DNA of 59,723 bases. It comes from Methylobacterium brachiatum. GTDB taxonomy: Bacteria > Pseudomonadota > Alphaproteobacteria > Rhizobiales > Beijerinckiaceae. Numbering within the stretch: position 1 is the first letter of the stretch; each line of letters opens with the position of its first letter. The notes under the pieces were generated by a model. The model was given only the letters and a program-made list of their open reading frames with translations, was not told the origin of the DNA and made no database searches. Shown piece by piece: positions 26,360-34,651 of this stretch. Made by a program: the position numbers and the translations under genes. Where the stretch lies: assembly GCF_020523825.1 (NCBI RefSeq), contig NZ_JAJALK010000026.1, forward strand, positions 1-59,723, read 5' to 3'.

Positions 26360-26421
26360 CGTTCTCAATCCGGTGCGCGGTTCCGTGCACCGTCCCTGTC
26401 CCGCATACGGAGCCGAAAGTC

Positions 26422-27279
26422 ATGCCCATCGCAGACATGCGCAGCCGTCCAACTTTCCTGCACAAGTTTTTCGGCGCTGAGCCCGACACGCCGGAATTCG
26501 GTGTCGTGCGCTGGCTGAATGAACGCGTCGGTACGACGGAGATCGACCATTTCACCCGCGGCATGGATGTCGAAGGCTTTTCCGCCGAGATGGACGGCGC
26601 CGGGATCGACGTCGCCGTGATGGTCGCCCGCTCGGTCCCGGGGGTGCGGGTCCCAAACGACGCTCTTGCCGCGGTCGTCCGCCACGATCCGAAGCGGCTC
26701 GTCGGCATCGCCTCGGTCGATCCTGTTGAACTCGGCCGCGACGCCGCTCTGGCGGAGGCCAAGCGCGCCGTGACCGAACTGGGCTTCAAGGGGATCAACC
26801 TCGATGCCGGCTTCTACGGCGACGCTATGCGCGCCGACGACGAGCGCCTGATGCCGCTCTACGAACTCTGCCAGGATCTTAAGGTCCCGGCCTTCGTGAT
26901 GTCGGGCCCGACGACGCCAGACCTGCGCCTCAACGACCCGCTCGCGGTGGACCGGGTCGCCAAGACCTTCCCGAAGCTGCCGCTTGTGTGCTGCCACGGG
27001 TTCTACCCGAATGTCGCCGACATGGTGACAGTGGCCTTCCGCAACGAGAACGTGTTCGTCTCGCCTGACATGTACACGTTCGCGCCGGGCGGCGGCCTCT
27101 ACGTGGAGGCGGCGAACGGCTTCATGAAGGACCAGTTCCTGTTCGGCTCATCGTTCCCGTTCCGGCCGATGGGCCAGGGCGTCGAGGACTTCCGCTCGCT
27201 CGGCCTCAACGACGAGTCCCTGGAAGCCGCCCTCTGGCGCAACGCCGACCGGCTCCTCGGCCTCGGGCTGCACGCTTGA
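26422..27279 (+). CDS. amidohydrolase-2 fold protein lacking metal ligands
   Basis: This 285-residue TIM-barrel protein is of the PF04909 type. The usual metal-binding D-x-H-x-H at the first strand is replaced by ADMRSRP (residues about 4-10), and the strand-8 FGSD motif is FGSSFPFRP. A histidine remains in VCCHGFYPNV. GFKGINLDAGFYGDA and AFVMSGPTTPDLRLNDP are other conserved blocks. A metal-independent hydrolase, lyase or decarboxylase is implied. 4-Sulfomuconolactone hydrolase, which releases sulfite, is one known member of this superfamily, but the other genes of that pathway are absent here. ATG 26422 has GGAG about ten bases upstream. Confidence 0.75.
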   Translation: MPIADMRSRPTFLHKFFGAEPDTPEFGVVRWLNERVGTTEIDHFTRGMDVEGFSAEMDGAGIDVAVMVARSVPGVRVPNDALAAVVRHDPKRLVGIASVDPVELGRDAALAEAKRAVTELGFKGINLDAGFYGDAMRADDERLMPLYELCQDLKVPAFVMSGPTTPDLRLNDPLAVDRVAKTFPKLPLVCCHGFYPNVADMVTVAFRNENVFVSPDMYTFAPGGGLYVEAANGFMKDQFLFGSSFPFRPMGQGVEDFRSLGLNDESLEAALWRNADRLLGLGLHA

Positions 27280-27313
27280 ACGGCATGCGAAGAGAGATGC
27301 GAGGAACGAGAAC

Positions 27314-28501
27314 ATGCTGAGACGTGATATGCTGTTCGGCGCGGGCGCCCTAGCCCTAGCCCTTGCCAGCCGCCGAGCGCTGGCGCGCGAAGTAGACCTT
27401 CCGTTCGGCAACGGCGAGCGCCCGCTGGTGGCCTACCCGGGCAAGCGTCCGCTCCTGCAGATGACAGCGCGGCCGCCGCAGCTGGAGACGCCGTTCTCCG
27501 TCTTTGACGAGAGCGCGATCACACCCAACGACGCCTTCTTCGTGCGCTACCACCTCGCCGACATCCCGACCCAAATCGACCCGGACGCCTTCCGGCTCGA
27601 CGTGAAGGGTCATGTCGACAGACCCGTGTCTCTGTCCCTCACCGACCTCAAAGGTCTGTTTGGCCCAACAGAGATCGTGGCGGTCAATCAGTGCTCGGGC
27701 AATTCCCGGGGCTTCTTCGAGCCACGTATGGCCGGCGGCCAGCTCGCCAACGGCGCCATGGGCTGTGCCCGCTGGACCGGCGTGCCGCTGAAAGCGGTGC
27801 TCGACAGGGTTGGCGTCAAGGCGGGGGCGGCCGAGGTCGCCTTCGAAGGGCTGGACGGGCCCGTTATCCCGGAGACGCCCGACTTCGCCAAGTCGCTGAA
27901 GCTCGAACACGCCCGCGACGGACAGGTGATGCTGGCCTGGGCCATGAACGGCGAGGACCTGCCCTGGCTCAATGGCTATCCACTGCGCCTCGTAGTGCCG
28001 GGCTATTACGGCACCTACTGGGTTAAGCACCTCAACGCGATCACCGTGCTCGACAAGCCGTTCGAGGGCTTCTGGATGAAGACGGCCTACCGCATCCCAG
28101 ACAATGCTTGCGCCTGTACCGAGCCGGGCAAGCCAGCCGCCGCCACAGTGCCGATCGGGCGCTTGAACGTACGCTCGTTCCTGACGAACCTGACCGACGA
28201 GATGCAGGTGAAAGCGGGACCGGTGCCACTGCGCGGCATCGCCTTTGACGGCGGCTCCGGGATCAAGGCGGTGGAGGTATCCGTCGACGACAAGTCCTGG
28301 GCACAGGGCAAGCTGGGGCAGGATCTCGGACCCTACGCCTTTCGAACTTGGACGCTCGACGTCGACCTGCCCGCGGGGGCGCATGCGATCCGAGTGCGAG
28401 CGACCAGCAATGACGGCGGCGCGCAGCCGATGGAGCCGCGCTGGAACCAGGCCGGCTACATGCGCAACGTGGTCGAGACCACCCGGGTGCGGGCGGCGTG
28501 A
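27314..28501 (+). CDS. sorA: sulfite dehydrogenase, molybdopterin subunit SorA (second copy)
   Basis: The 395-residue protein is clearly homologous to the product of 12968-14185. The molybdenum cysteine is C127 in AVNQCSGNSRGFFEP, the pocket R-x-H is FVRYHLADIP, and LRLVVPGYYGTYWVKHL is conserved. The N-terminal signal (MLRRDMLFGAGALALALA) has the two arginines near the start followed by a hydrophobic stretch, consistent with Tat export. Start ATG 27314 lies 34 bp after the amidohydrolase gene. It likely oxidises sulfite released by the upstream pathway. Confidence 0.92.
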   Translation: MLRRDMLFGAGALALALASRRALAREVDLPFGNGERPLVAYPGKRPLLQMTARPPQLETPFSVFDESAITPNDAFFVRYHLADIPTQIDPDAFRLDVKGHVDRPVSLSLTDLKGLFGPTEIVAVNQCSGNSRGFFEPRMAGGQLANGAMGCARWTGVPLKAVLDRVGVKAGAAEVAFEGLDGPVIPETPDFAKSLKLEHARDGQVMLAWAMNGEDLPWLNGYPLRLVVPGYYGTYWVKHLNAITVLDKPFEGFWMKTAYRIPDNACACTEPGKPAAATVPIGRLNVRSFLTNLTDEMQVKAGPVPLRGIAFDGGSGIKAVEVSVDDKSWAQGKLGQDLGPYAFRTWTLDVDLPAGAHAIRVRATSNDGGAQPMEPRWNQAGYMRNVVETTRVRAA

Positions 28502-28512
28502 GGGAGGTGAGG

Positions 28513-28869
28513 ATGAGGAAGGTTCTTCGCGCGGTTCTCACCATCCCGGCGCTCGCGGGCCTCGTGCTCCCGGCTCTGATCGCCGCGGGCTTGACCGGAG
28601 CGGTGCTCGCCGCTCCGGTGCGCTACGATGTCCCCGAGCCCACGGCGCAGTTCCGGGCCCCCAAGGACACGGCTCATCAGGCCGGCTTCGAGGCGGCTCA
28701 GGGCAATTGCCAGACCTGCCACTCGGTCGACTACATCGCCACTCAGCCGCCGGGGAAAGGTAAGGCCTTTTGGGAGGCGGAGGTGAGCAAGATGATCAAG
28801 ATCTACCACGCTCCGATCGACGAGGCCGACGGCCGCGCGATCGCGACCTACCTATCCGATACCTATTGA
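28513..28869 (+). CDS. sorB: sulfite dehydrogenase, cytochrome subunit SorB (second copy)
   Basis: The 118-residue cytochrome has an N-terminal signal or anchor and haem site C66-Q-T-C-H70; SKMIKIYHAPIDEADG matches the VNKMIHIYKAPIDD block of the first SorB. ATG 28513 has GGAGG five bases upstream; an alternative GTG at 28498 overlaps the sorA stop. Partner of the preceding SorA. Confidence 0.9.
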   Translation: MRKVLRAVLTIPALAGLVLPALIAAGLTGAVLAAPVRYDVPEPTAQFRAPKDTAHQAGFEAAQGNCQTCHSVDYIATQPPGKGKAFWEAEVSKMIKIYHAPIDEADGRAIATYLSDTY

Positions 28870-28888
28870 GGGCCGCGCTGCGCGAGGC

Positions 28889-29107
28889 TCAGCGAAGGGC
28901 GACAACCTGGGTGGCGTAGGTGGCGACGCTCTGCACAGCCGGCATGTCGAAGGCGTAGATGCGTCCTGCCAAGATCGCCAGCGCCAGCGTCCAGAACACC
29001 GCGCCGCCAGTCCGGCGGGCTATGCGATCGCCGGTCGAGGAGGTGGACGAGTAGGCGCGCGCCACGCCGTCAGCCACAGGCTCGCCGAAAGGATCGAACG
29101 TCTTCAT
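28889..29107 (-). CDS. 72-residue single-TM membrane protein
   Basis: It has a short polar N-terminus (MKTFDPFGEPVADGVARAYS) followed by one hydrophobic helix (GAVFWTLALAILAGRIYAF). It converges on sorB and diverges from yeiH 2. No family recognised. The position between two sulfur-metabolism genes and the clean membrane profile suggest a real gene. Starts further upstream (29137 or 29173) are possible. Confidence 0.55.
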   Translation of the reverse strand: MKTFDPFGEPVADGVARAYSSTSSTGDRIARRTGGAVFWTLALAILAGRIYAFDMPAVQSVATYATQVVALR

Positions 29108-29283
29108 GGTCGACCGCTTGTCAGGAATGGTGCGCATGATCGTCAGTGTCGCGCTTGGGACGCGCGTCAGCAATGGACGCGTCTTCCGAAGTTTTTCGCG
29201 CCCGGAGAGGCTCCTTCTCTCTTGCGCCCGTGCAGCAAACGTTTTCTCCCCGTTCCGCTCTCAGTACCTCCGGAGAGGCCGTC

Positions 29284-30396
29284 GTGAGCCCTGAGGCCTC
29301 CCCCGAACCAGTCTCGACAAAGATGGGCTCCACGGCGGCGGTGTCGCCTGGCACCGGCACCCAATCCGAGCGCGCGACCTCCATGCTGCCGGGCATCGGC
29401 CTGTGCGCGGTGATCACCGCCGTGGCGGTGGCCGCACAGGCGGTCGAGGAGCGCGTCGCCGGCCACCCCTACGTCGAGGCCCTGGTTCTGGCGATCCTGA
29501 TCGGCATCGCGGTGCGCACCGCCTGGACGCCGCACCCGCGGTTCCGGACCGGCATCGCCTTCTCGGCCAAGCAACTCCTCGAGGTCGCGGTTGTCCTGCT
29601 CGGCGCCTCCCTCAGCCTCGGGGCGATCCTCGCCTCCGGCCCGGCGCTACTCGCCGGCATCGTCGGCACCGTCGTGATCGGTATCGCCGCCAGCGTGGCG
29701 ATTTGCCGGGCGCTCGGCCTGCCGGCACGGATGGCGATCCTGGTGGCCTGCGGCAACGCCATCTGCGGCAACTCGGCCATCGCCGCGGTTGCGCCGGTGA
29801 TCGGGGCCCAGCCCAAGGACATCGCCGCCGCCATTGCGTTCACCGCGGTGCTCGGCGTGCTGATGGTGCTCGGGTTGCCACTGTTCGTTCCGCTCGCCGG
29901 CATGAGCGACAACCAGTACGGGGTGCTGGCCGGGCTCACTGTCTACGCGGTGCCGCAGGTGCTGGCCGCCACCGTGCCGGTCAGCCTGCTGTCGACGCAG
30001 GTGGGCACCCTGGTCAAGCTCGTGCGCGTGCTGATGCTCGGCCCCGTCGTGGTGGCGTTCTCGCTGATTGCCCCGCGTCTGCCCCGCGAGCCGGGGATGG
30101 AAGGCGCGGTTTCGAAGGGCCGCCCCGGTCTGACCAAGCTGGTGCCGTGGTTCATCCTCGGCTTCCTGATCCTGGCGACGTTCCGGTCCCTGGGCTTGAT
30201 CCCGGACGTGGCAGTCAAGCCGCTGACGCAGCTTGCAGGTGTGCTGACGGTGCTGTCCATGGCCGCCCTCGGGCTCGGCGTCGACGTGCGCGTGCTCGCC
30301 CGGGTCGGCGGCCGGGTGACCCTGGCGGTGACCGCCTCGCTGGCCGTCCTCATCGCGGTCAGCATCGGCCTCATCCGCGGGCTCGGGATCGGCTGA
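29284..30396 (+). CDS. yeiH: YeiH/UPF0324 family putative sulfate exporter (second copy)
   Basis: This 370-residue polytopic protein has all the signatures of its paralogue at 10802-11890 (VVLLGASLSLGAIL; ILVACGNAICGNSAIAA; TVYAVPQVLAATVPV; SMAALGLGVDVRVLA). GTG 29284 was chosen because GGAGAGG lies five bases upstream; the open frame extends to 29146, and ATG 29323 is another option. It probably exports sulfate or sulfite produced by the adjacent SorAB. A recombination site and a serine recombinase begin directly after it. Confidence 0.85.
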   Translation: MSPEASPEPVSTKMGSTAAVSPGTGTQSERATSMLPGIGLCAVITAVAVAAQAVEERVAGHPYVEALVLAILIGIAVRTAWTPHPRFRTGIAFSAKQLLEVAVVLLGASLSLGAILASGPALLAGIVGTVVIGIAASVAICRALGLPARMAILVACGNAICGNSAIAAVAPVIGAQPKDIAAAIAFTAVLGVLMVLGLPLFVPLAGMSDNQYGVLAGLTVYAVPQVLAATVPVSLLSTQVGTLVKLVRVLMLGPVVVAFSLIAPRLPREPGMEGAVSKGRPGLTKLVPWFILGFLILATFRSLGLIPDVAVKPLTQLAGVLTVLSMAALGLGVDVRVLARVGGRVTLAVTASLAVLIAVSIGLIRGLGIG

Positions 30397-30416
30397 GAGC
30401 GGACGTCCTCCTAAAA

Positions 30417-30551
30417 CTGTCGGATATCCGACCGTTTTCCCGACACTGAGCGGCAGGACGTCGCGAGTTGCCCACAAAAGCGTAGTTTCTGTCGGAAAAA
30501 CGTGTCGGCTTTTCTATTGCCGGGTAAAGGCTATTCTGGCACGATCCCGAC
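30417..30551 (+). other. candidate res site of the adjacent serine recombinase
   Basis: The 134 bp before the recombinase gene contain the perfect 14-bp palindrome GTCGGATATCCGAC (30419-30432) and further TGTCGG half-sites (CCCGACA near 30440; TGTCGG at 30490 and again near 30503). This is typical of res sites that also act as autoregulatory operator and promoter. Confidence 0.6.
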
Positions 30552-31133
30552 ATGCTCGTCGGATATGCCCGCGTTTCTACCCTCGATCAGAACCTCGACC
30601 TCCAGCGCGACGCGCTGATTAAGGCCGGGTGCGAGCGCCTGTTCGAGGAGAAGAAGTCCGGCAAGGCTGGAACCCGGCGGCTTGAGTTCGAGGCCGCCCT
30701 CGCCTACCTGCGTCCCGAGGACGTGCTCGTGGTCTGGAAGCTCGATCGCCTCGGCCGCTCACTGGTCGAGATGATGCGCACCATCGACGGGCTGCGGGTG
30801 AAGGAGATCCACTTCCGCTCGCTCACTGAGCAATTCGACAGCGCCACCGCCCATGGCCGCTTTGCCCTGCAGATGCACGGGGCCATGGCCGAGTACTTCC
30901 TCGACCTGAACCGCGAGCGAACCATGGAGGGCCTGAAGGCGGCCTTAGCCCGCGGGCGCAAGGGCGGGCGGCCGAAGAAGCTCACAGAGGCCGACCTCGA
31001 GGCCGCCCGCGCCATGCTGGCAGCGGGCACAATCAGCGTCGCCGTTATCGCCAAGCGCCTCGGCGTCAACCGGGACACCTTCTACAGCTACTTCCCACGT
31101 GCCCGCGCCAACAGCATGACCGCAAAGGGCTGA
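30552..31133 (+). CDS. serine recombinase (Tn3-type resolvase/invertase)
   Basis: The 193-residue protein has the N-terminal catalytic domain with the serine nucleophile in GYARVSTLDQNLDLQRDAL, arginines in VVWKLDRLGRSLVEM and the long E-helix (EYFLDLNRERTMEGLKAAL), then a C-terminal HTH_7 (VAVIAKRLGVNRDTFYSYF). Size and layout are those of transposon resolvases. The res-like repeats lie directly upstream and transposon-end-like repeats follow at 31164-31222, but no Tn3-type transposase is in the window. Confidence 0.93.
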   Translation: MLVGYARVSTLDQNLDLQRDALIKAGCERLFEEKKSGKAGTRRLEFEAALAYLRPEDVLVVWKLDRLGRSLVEMMRTIDGLRVKEIHFRSLTEQFDSATAHGRFALQMHGAMAEYFLDLNRERTMEGLKAALARGRKGGRPKKLTEADLEAARAMLAAGTISVAVIAKRLGVNRDTFYSYFPRARANSMTAKG

Positions 31134-31163
31134 ACACCAGGCCAGTCAAATCCGGCGATCCCG

Positions 31164-31222
31164 GCCTGTCGCAAACTCGGGATTGGGCCATAGGAGGGAC
31201 CGCCTGAGTTTGCGACAGGCCC
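31164..31222. repeat. inverted repeat of transposon-end-like sequences
   Basis: GCCTGTCGCAAACTCGGG (31164-31181) faces CCTGAGTTTGCGACAGGC (31203-31220), matching at 17 of 18 positions with a 21-bp spacer. The right arm abuts the umuC remnant and resembles, inverted, the sequence at 809-826. It could be two transposon ends, a tiny non-autonomous element, or the terminator of the recombinase gene. Confidence 0.65.
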
Positions 31223-31577
31223 GTACCACGCCACCCGGCACGTCAAACTGACGATTGCGACAGCCGACACCAACCGCCTGACCTGCGCCGCCTCATGGGG
31301 TTTGAAAGGGATCTACCGACCAGAGGTCCGCTACAAGAAAAGCGGCGTGCTGTTCCCCAACCTGGCGCCAGCCGATCAGATGCAAAGCTCCTTGTTCATC
31401 CGGCCGGATCAGCTGCACCGAGTGCGCATGATGGAATTGGTAGACCAGCTCAACGCCCGCTATGGCCCCGACCGCGTGCGGTTCGCATGCAGCGGGACCG
31501 ACCGGGCATGGAAGCTCAAGGCCGAGTTCCTTTCACAACGCTGTACAACCCAGAGGGGTGAGCTGTTGGCAGTCTAG
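31221..31577 (+). pseudogene. umuC: 3' remnant of umuC/Y-family DNA polymerase gene
   Basis: Reading from 31221, IATADTNRLTCAASWGLKGI, then YRPEVRYKKSGVLFPNLAP and GTDRAWKLKAEFLSQRCTTQ match the C-terminal little-finger/tail region of UmuC (error-prone polymerase V subunit). The catalytic palm and fingers domains are missing: the gene is cut exactly at the transposon-end-like repeat. It ends at TAG 31575-31577. Confidence 0.82.
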
Positions 31578-31678
31578 TGCTCTGACGCCAACAAAACATG
31601 CACAAGGTGACGCACTTTTTAGAGCAATAGCAGCCTGTTAGCAGGCAGGCACGTGGCGCGTTCGTCGGTGTCTGTCCA

Positions 31679-33061
31679 CTAGCGACGCCACCACTTGCCG
31701 GGCGCGATACGCACCAGATGCGCCGTTTGCGCGACGATAGCTCCCCCCTTGGTGATTGTGCAGATCATCTGATGGTTGCCCTTGTAAGCCGTACTCGTCC
31801 AATGCGTGTAGTCATTGCTCGGCGGGCTTGAGTGTTTCAGCGCATTGTCGTCCGAAGCTTCGTCGCCGCTGTTACGAATTTCCCAAGTGACTAGGAACGG
31901 GTGCGGAACGTTTGTACCTTCGACAGTAAATTTGAGATGCACGTTCTTCTGTAAGACCCCGCCGCCGCTCGCATACGTGCGATAAGGTCGACCACCTTGT
32001 CTGCCGGCCAGCTCGCATTTAATTTTTACGAAGTATGGCATGAGGGCGGACGCTGTGATCTCCTCATCCAGCGCGGCCTTGATAACTTTCTCTTTATCTG
32101 CCCAAAATGAATGGTTGAAAACCCAATCCCAAGCAGATCTGGCCTTGTCTCTCGTGCAATTTTCCTGGTCAAATAGGGGACTGAGCTTGGCGGCAGCCGC
32201 ATTGATCTGTTTTTTCAGACGGTTTACCTGGCTTTGGATCTCAGTGTTTTCTGTAAATTCGTTGCCTGAAACTGGATTGTAGACTTTGGTGTGAATATCG
32301 AGGCGGTTCTTGAGAGCGATGATCGTATCGTAAAGCGCCCGATCATCGCGGGTGTCGTTCGGAACGTAGACCTCTGCCACGAGAGTCGACACGATGAGGC
32401 CGCCGGGCAAGCTCCATGAGGCGCGTGAACGGGAGAACCATTTGAGGAAGCGGACAATGCGTCGGAACTGCCCGTCCTTGACCTTCGGGTAGTACCCGAG
32501 GACAGGCATGGCTTTGGGGCTTTTCTCAGTCACGCATTTGTTGAACCACGTATTGACCGCCATCGGATCGCGGGGCTTCCAAGATGTGCTCGCATGCTCC
32601 GTATGGAGGGTGCCTGTGGCATCCGTGTAGGTGCGATAGATCGCAAAATCGATGTGGTATCCATCGGCATAAGCAACCCGCACCGCATTCTTCTTGGCGG
32701 TCGGCTCCTGGGTGAAATTCGTGCATCGTTTAGCAAGCGCATCTGCAATGCGCTGGCGTGCTTTAAGCGGATCAGATGGCAGATCGTCCTTGTTGAATAT
32801 CAATCCAACATCGATATCGAAGTCGTTAGTATCTGATGGATCTTGGTTGAGGGTGTGCATCGCATAGCTGCCCTGGTTGTACCAGGTCGTTGGATAGGGA
32901 CGCGGTAGTCCGGTCTCCGCAGTCAGATCGTTCAGTCCAGCGTTCAGGCGGTTCAGATTGAGGTCACGTTTTGCGGCAAGATCGTTCCGGCGCGTTGTGC
33001 CCAGACGAACATGCGTATCGTAGAATACTTGAAAATCCGCCTTGAGATCAAACATCCACAT
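31679..33061 (-). CDS. CD-NTase, CBASS cyclic-oligonucleotide synthase
   Basis: CD-NTases make cyclic di- or trinucleotides on phage infection. The 460-residue protein has the nucleotidyltransferase motif GS (64-65) in YNQGSYAMHTLNQ, the acidic pair in NDFDIDVGLIF (D82/D84) and the third acid in GYHIDFAIYR (D138). The C-terminal third resembles the AGS-C sensor domain found in SMODS-type enzymes (NVHLKFTVEGTNVPHPFLV; WTSTAYKGNHQMICTITKGG). ATG 33061 has GAGGTG just upstream and the gene begins 8 bp after the effector gene, so the two form one operon. No Cap2/Cap3 genes are present, i.e. type I CBASS. The product nucleotide is unknown; a SAVED effector suggests a cyclic trinucleotide. Confidence 0.87.
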   Translation of the reverse strand: MWMFDLKADFQVFYDTHVRLGTTRRNDLAAKRDLNLNRLNAGLNDLTAETGLPRPYPTTWYNQGSYAMHTLNQDPSDTNDFDIDVGLIFNKDDLPSDPLKARQRIADALAKRCTNFTQEPTAKKNAVRVAYADGYHIDFAIYRTYTDATGTLHTEHASTSWKPRDPMAVNTWFNKCVTEKSPKAMPVLGYYPKVKDGQFRRIVRFLKWFSRSRASWSLPGGLIVSTLVAEVYVPNDTRDDRALYDTIIALKNRLDIHTKVYNPVSGNEFTENTEIQSQVNRLKKQINAAAAKLSPLFDQENCTRDKARSAWDWVFNHSFWADKEKVIKAALDEEITASALMPYFVKIKCELAGRQGGRPYRTYASGGGVLQKNVHLKFTVEGTNVPHPFLVTWEIRNSGDEASDDNALKHSSPPSNDYTHWTSTAYKGNHQMICTITKGGAIVAQTAHLVRIAPGKWWRR

Positions 33062-33069
33062 TTCACACC

Positions 33070-34155
33070 TCAGGGGACAACGAGTGTTGGTTTGACGACC
33101 ATTTCATGTGGAGGCGTGTCGCGCGTAACATCGACGCCCCAAGCGTAGGCTGGGTTATTCTGCGAGGTGTAGTTGTAGACGAAGACACGATTGTGGATGG
33201 TGCGGCTGATTTGCCGCCCAAGGCTAAAGCCTAAACTCACTGGGCCTGAGTAGAAGACGTGGACCGGAAAGCCGCTGTCTAGGTCGTTGTGGATCTCATC
33301 CAGCGCTTGGCGGAACAGCTTGCATATGGCGTGAACTTGACCGTAGTGCGTGACCTTATCAATAGCCGGCGCTTCGATGCGGAGCGTATATTCTCGATAA
33401 GGACCCGGAATGATTTTCGCCACCTCGGCGGTAGGTACTGGGTAGCTGATTTCAATCCGCATAACGGCGGCAGTTGGGTTCGCTGGATCAGCAACCTGGG
33501 TAAGCTTTGGCTTTAGGTTTGCTCCATCGCCGGCCTTAAGCTCATGCCATTTGTTGTCGTTTCTGTTCAACTCGAACAGGGCAACTTCCGGGAAGGTCGA
33601 GATGCTGCAGCCGGTTAAGAATTGGAACGGGATGTGCACGATCCCGTAGTAGCCAAGAGCCGCATCCGGATCGCTGCGGCGGACGCCGGCAATGTGCTGC
33701 GCAAGTTTCTCCTGCAGGCGGACGGCGCCGGTCGGATCGACCGGTTGACTGTTCATGAATGAAGATTGATCGCAGTCGTAGACCTGAACTCTCCGCCGCC
33801 GCATGCGTGCTGGTAGCGTGTCAGAGGGCAGATTGGCGGCCAGGGGCTGAAACGACTGGTGGCGGATCGCCACAAATTGACCCTTGCTGGTTCCATCCCG
33901 ATCCCTGATGAAGCCTAAGACGAACAGGAAGATGCCGGGGCCAATGAGCAGCAGGCCAATCCACCAAGGAGCATCCAGGGAAAGTCCAAGCTTCCAAGTG
34001 TTATTCAGGTAAGCAAGTAAGGCATCCCGAGGCCCTGGAGAAACAACAGCGATCCCGCCTATGATGAGCGCCCCACCAACAACCCGGTAAGGACGACCAG
34101 GAAAGTTTTCGGTGTCATCGCCTTTCCCAAAAAGGCGGCTGATGAGCTTCGTCAT
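33070..34155 (-). CDS. two-TM SAVED-domain CBASS effector
   Basis: SAVED domains bind cyclic oligonucleotides in CBASS. This 361-residue protein (from ATG 34155; ATG 34173 is an alternative) has two transmembrane segments, residues about 24-39 (RVVGGALIIGGIAVVS) and 63-83 (PWWIGLLLIGPGIFLFVLGF), and a C-terminal SAVED-like part with VHVFYSGPVSLGFSLGRQIS and RVFVYNYTSQNNPAYAWGVD. The design implies that nucleotide binding triggers membrane disruption and abortive infection. It is followed 8 bp later by the CD-NTase gene. Middle region (IPFQFLTGCSISTFPEVALF) is also SAVED-like. The domain call is by motif reading. Confidence 0.8.
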   Translation of the reverse strand: MTKLISRLFGKGDDTENFPGRPYRVVGGALIIGGIAVVSPGPRDALLAYLNNTWKLGLSLDAPWWIGLLLIGPGIFLFVLGFIRDRDGTSKGQFVAIRHQSFQPLAANLPSDTLPARMRRRRVQVYDCDQSSFMNSQPVDPTGAVRLQEKLAQHIAGVRRSDPDAALGYYGIVHIPFQFLTGCSISTFPEVALFELNRNDNKWHELKAGDGANLKPKLTQVADPANPTAAVMRIEISYPVPTAEVAKIIPGPYREYTLRIEAPAIDKVTHYGQVHAICKLFRQALDEIHNDLDSGFPVHVFYSGPVSLGFSLGRQISRTIHNRVFVYNYTSQNNPAYAWGVDVTRDTPPHEMVVKPTLVVP

Positions 34156-34623
34156 CGTAGATCGGTACCCCATTTTGCCATTGGTTAGCGTCCTGACAGG
34201 ACAATGGCTTGGCTTATTGTCTAACACCGCCAAGTCGCTCGTGCATGTTTTGTTCCACGAAAGGCAACCTAAGAGAGTGCGCTCGACATTGAAAGATTGA
34301 GGCGGCGATTATCGCATTCGCCAAAGCGCCCCGATCAGGCCGAGATTGGCGAGGCTGAGAGCGAGCAGCAGCTACCAGAAGGCATCCGCAAGGTGTCCGA
34401 ACACGTTAGCTTTGACGTGAGCGCCCGGCTGACGTTCGAGGTCAGCGATGGCGTGACCCCGATGCAGTTGCATTGCACCGGCACCCCGCACCGGTCGGGC
34501 AATGTGCTGGCGGTAGCCCTCGCGCCCCGCGTAGCGAGCCGCGTCATCGCTGGCTTGAGGCGCAGGCGGGAACTCACTCACCCGCTGCTTGAGGCGCTGT
34601 GCGCCGTGCCGTCATTGAGGAAT
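34156..34623. other. intergenic, upstream of the CBASS operon
   Basis: The proximal 120 bp probably hold the CBASS promoter. A plus-strand frame at 34297-34701 is open, but it runs through the terminator hairpin and an opposing small gene and shows no recognisable domain. Confidence 0.4.
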
Positions 34624-34651
34624 GAGTGGAGGGCCGTGTGGCCCTCCACTC
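34624..34651 (-). terminator. perfect 12-bp hairpin
   Basis: GAGTGGAGGGCC (34624-34635), loop GTGT, then GGCCCTCCACTC (34640-34651): a perfect GC-rich stem directly behind the stop codon of the 25-residue membrane peptide read on the minus strand. No long U tract follows. Confidence 0.75.

Noticed and set aside
27356..28384. 342-codon minus-strand frame opposite the second sorA
   Set aside because: Antisense shadow of the same kind as the one opposite the first sorA.
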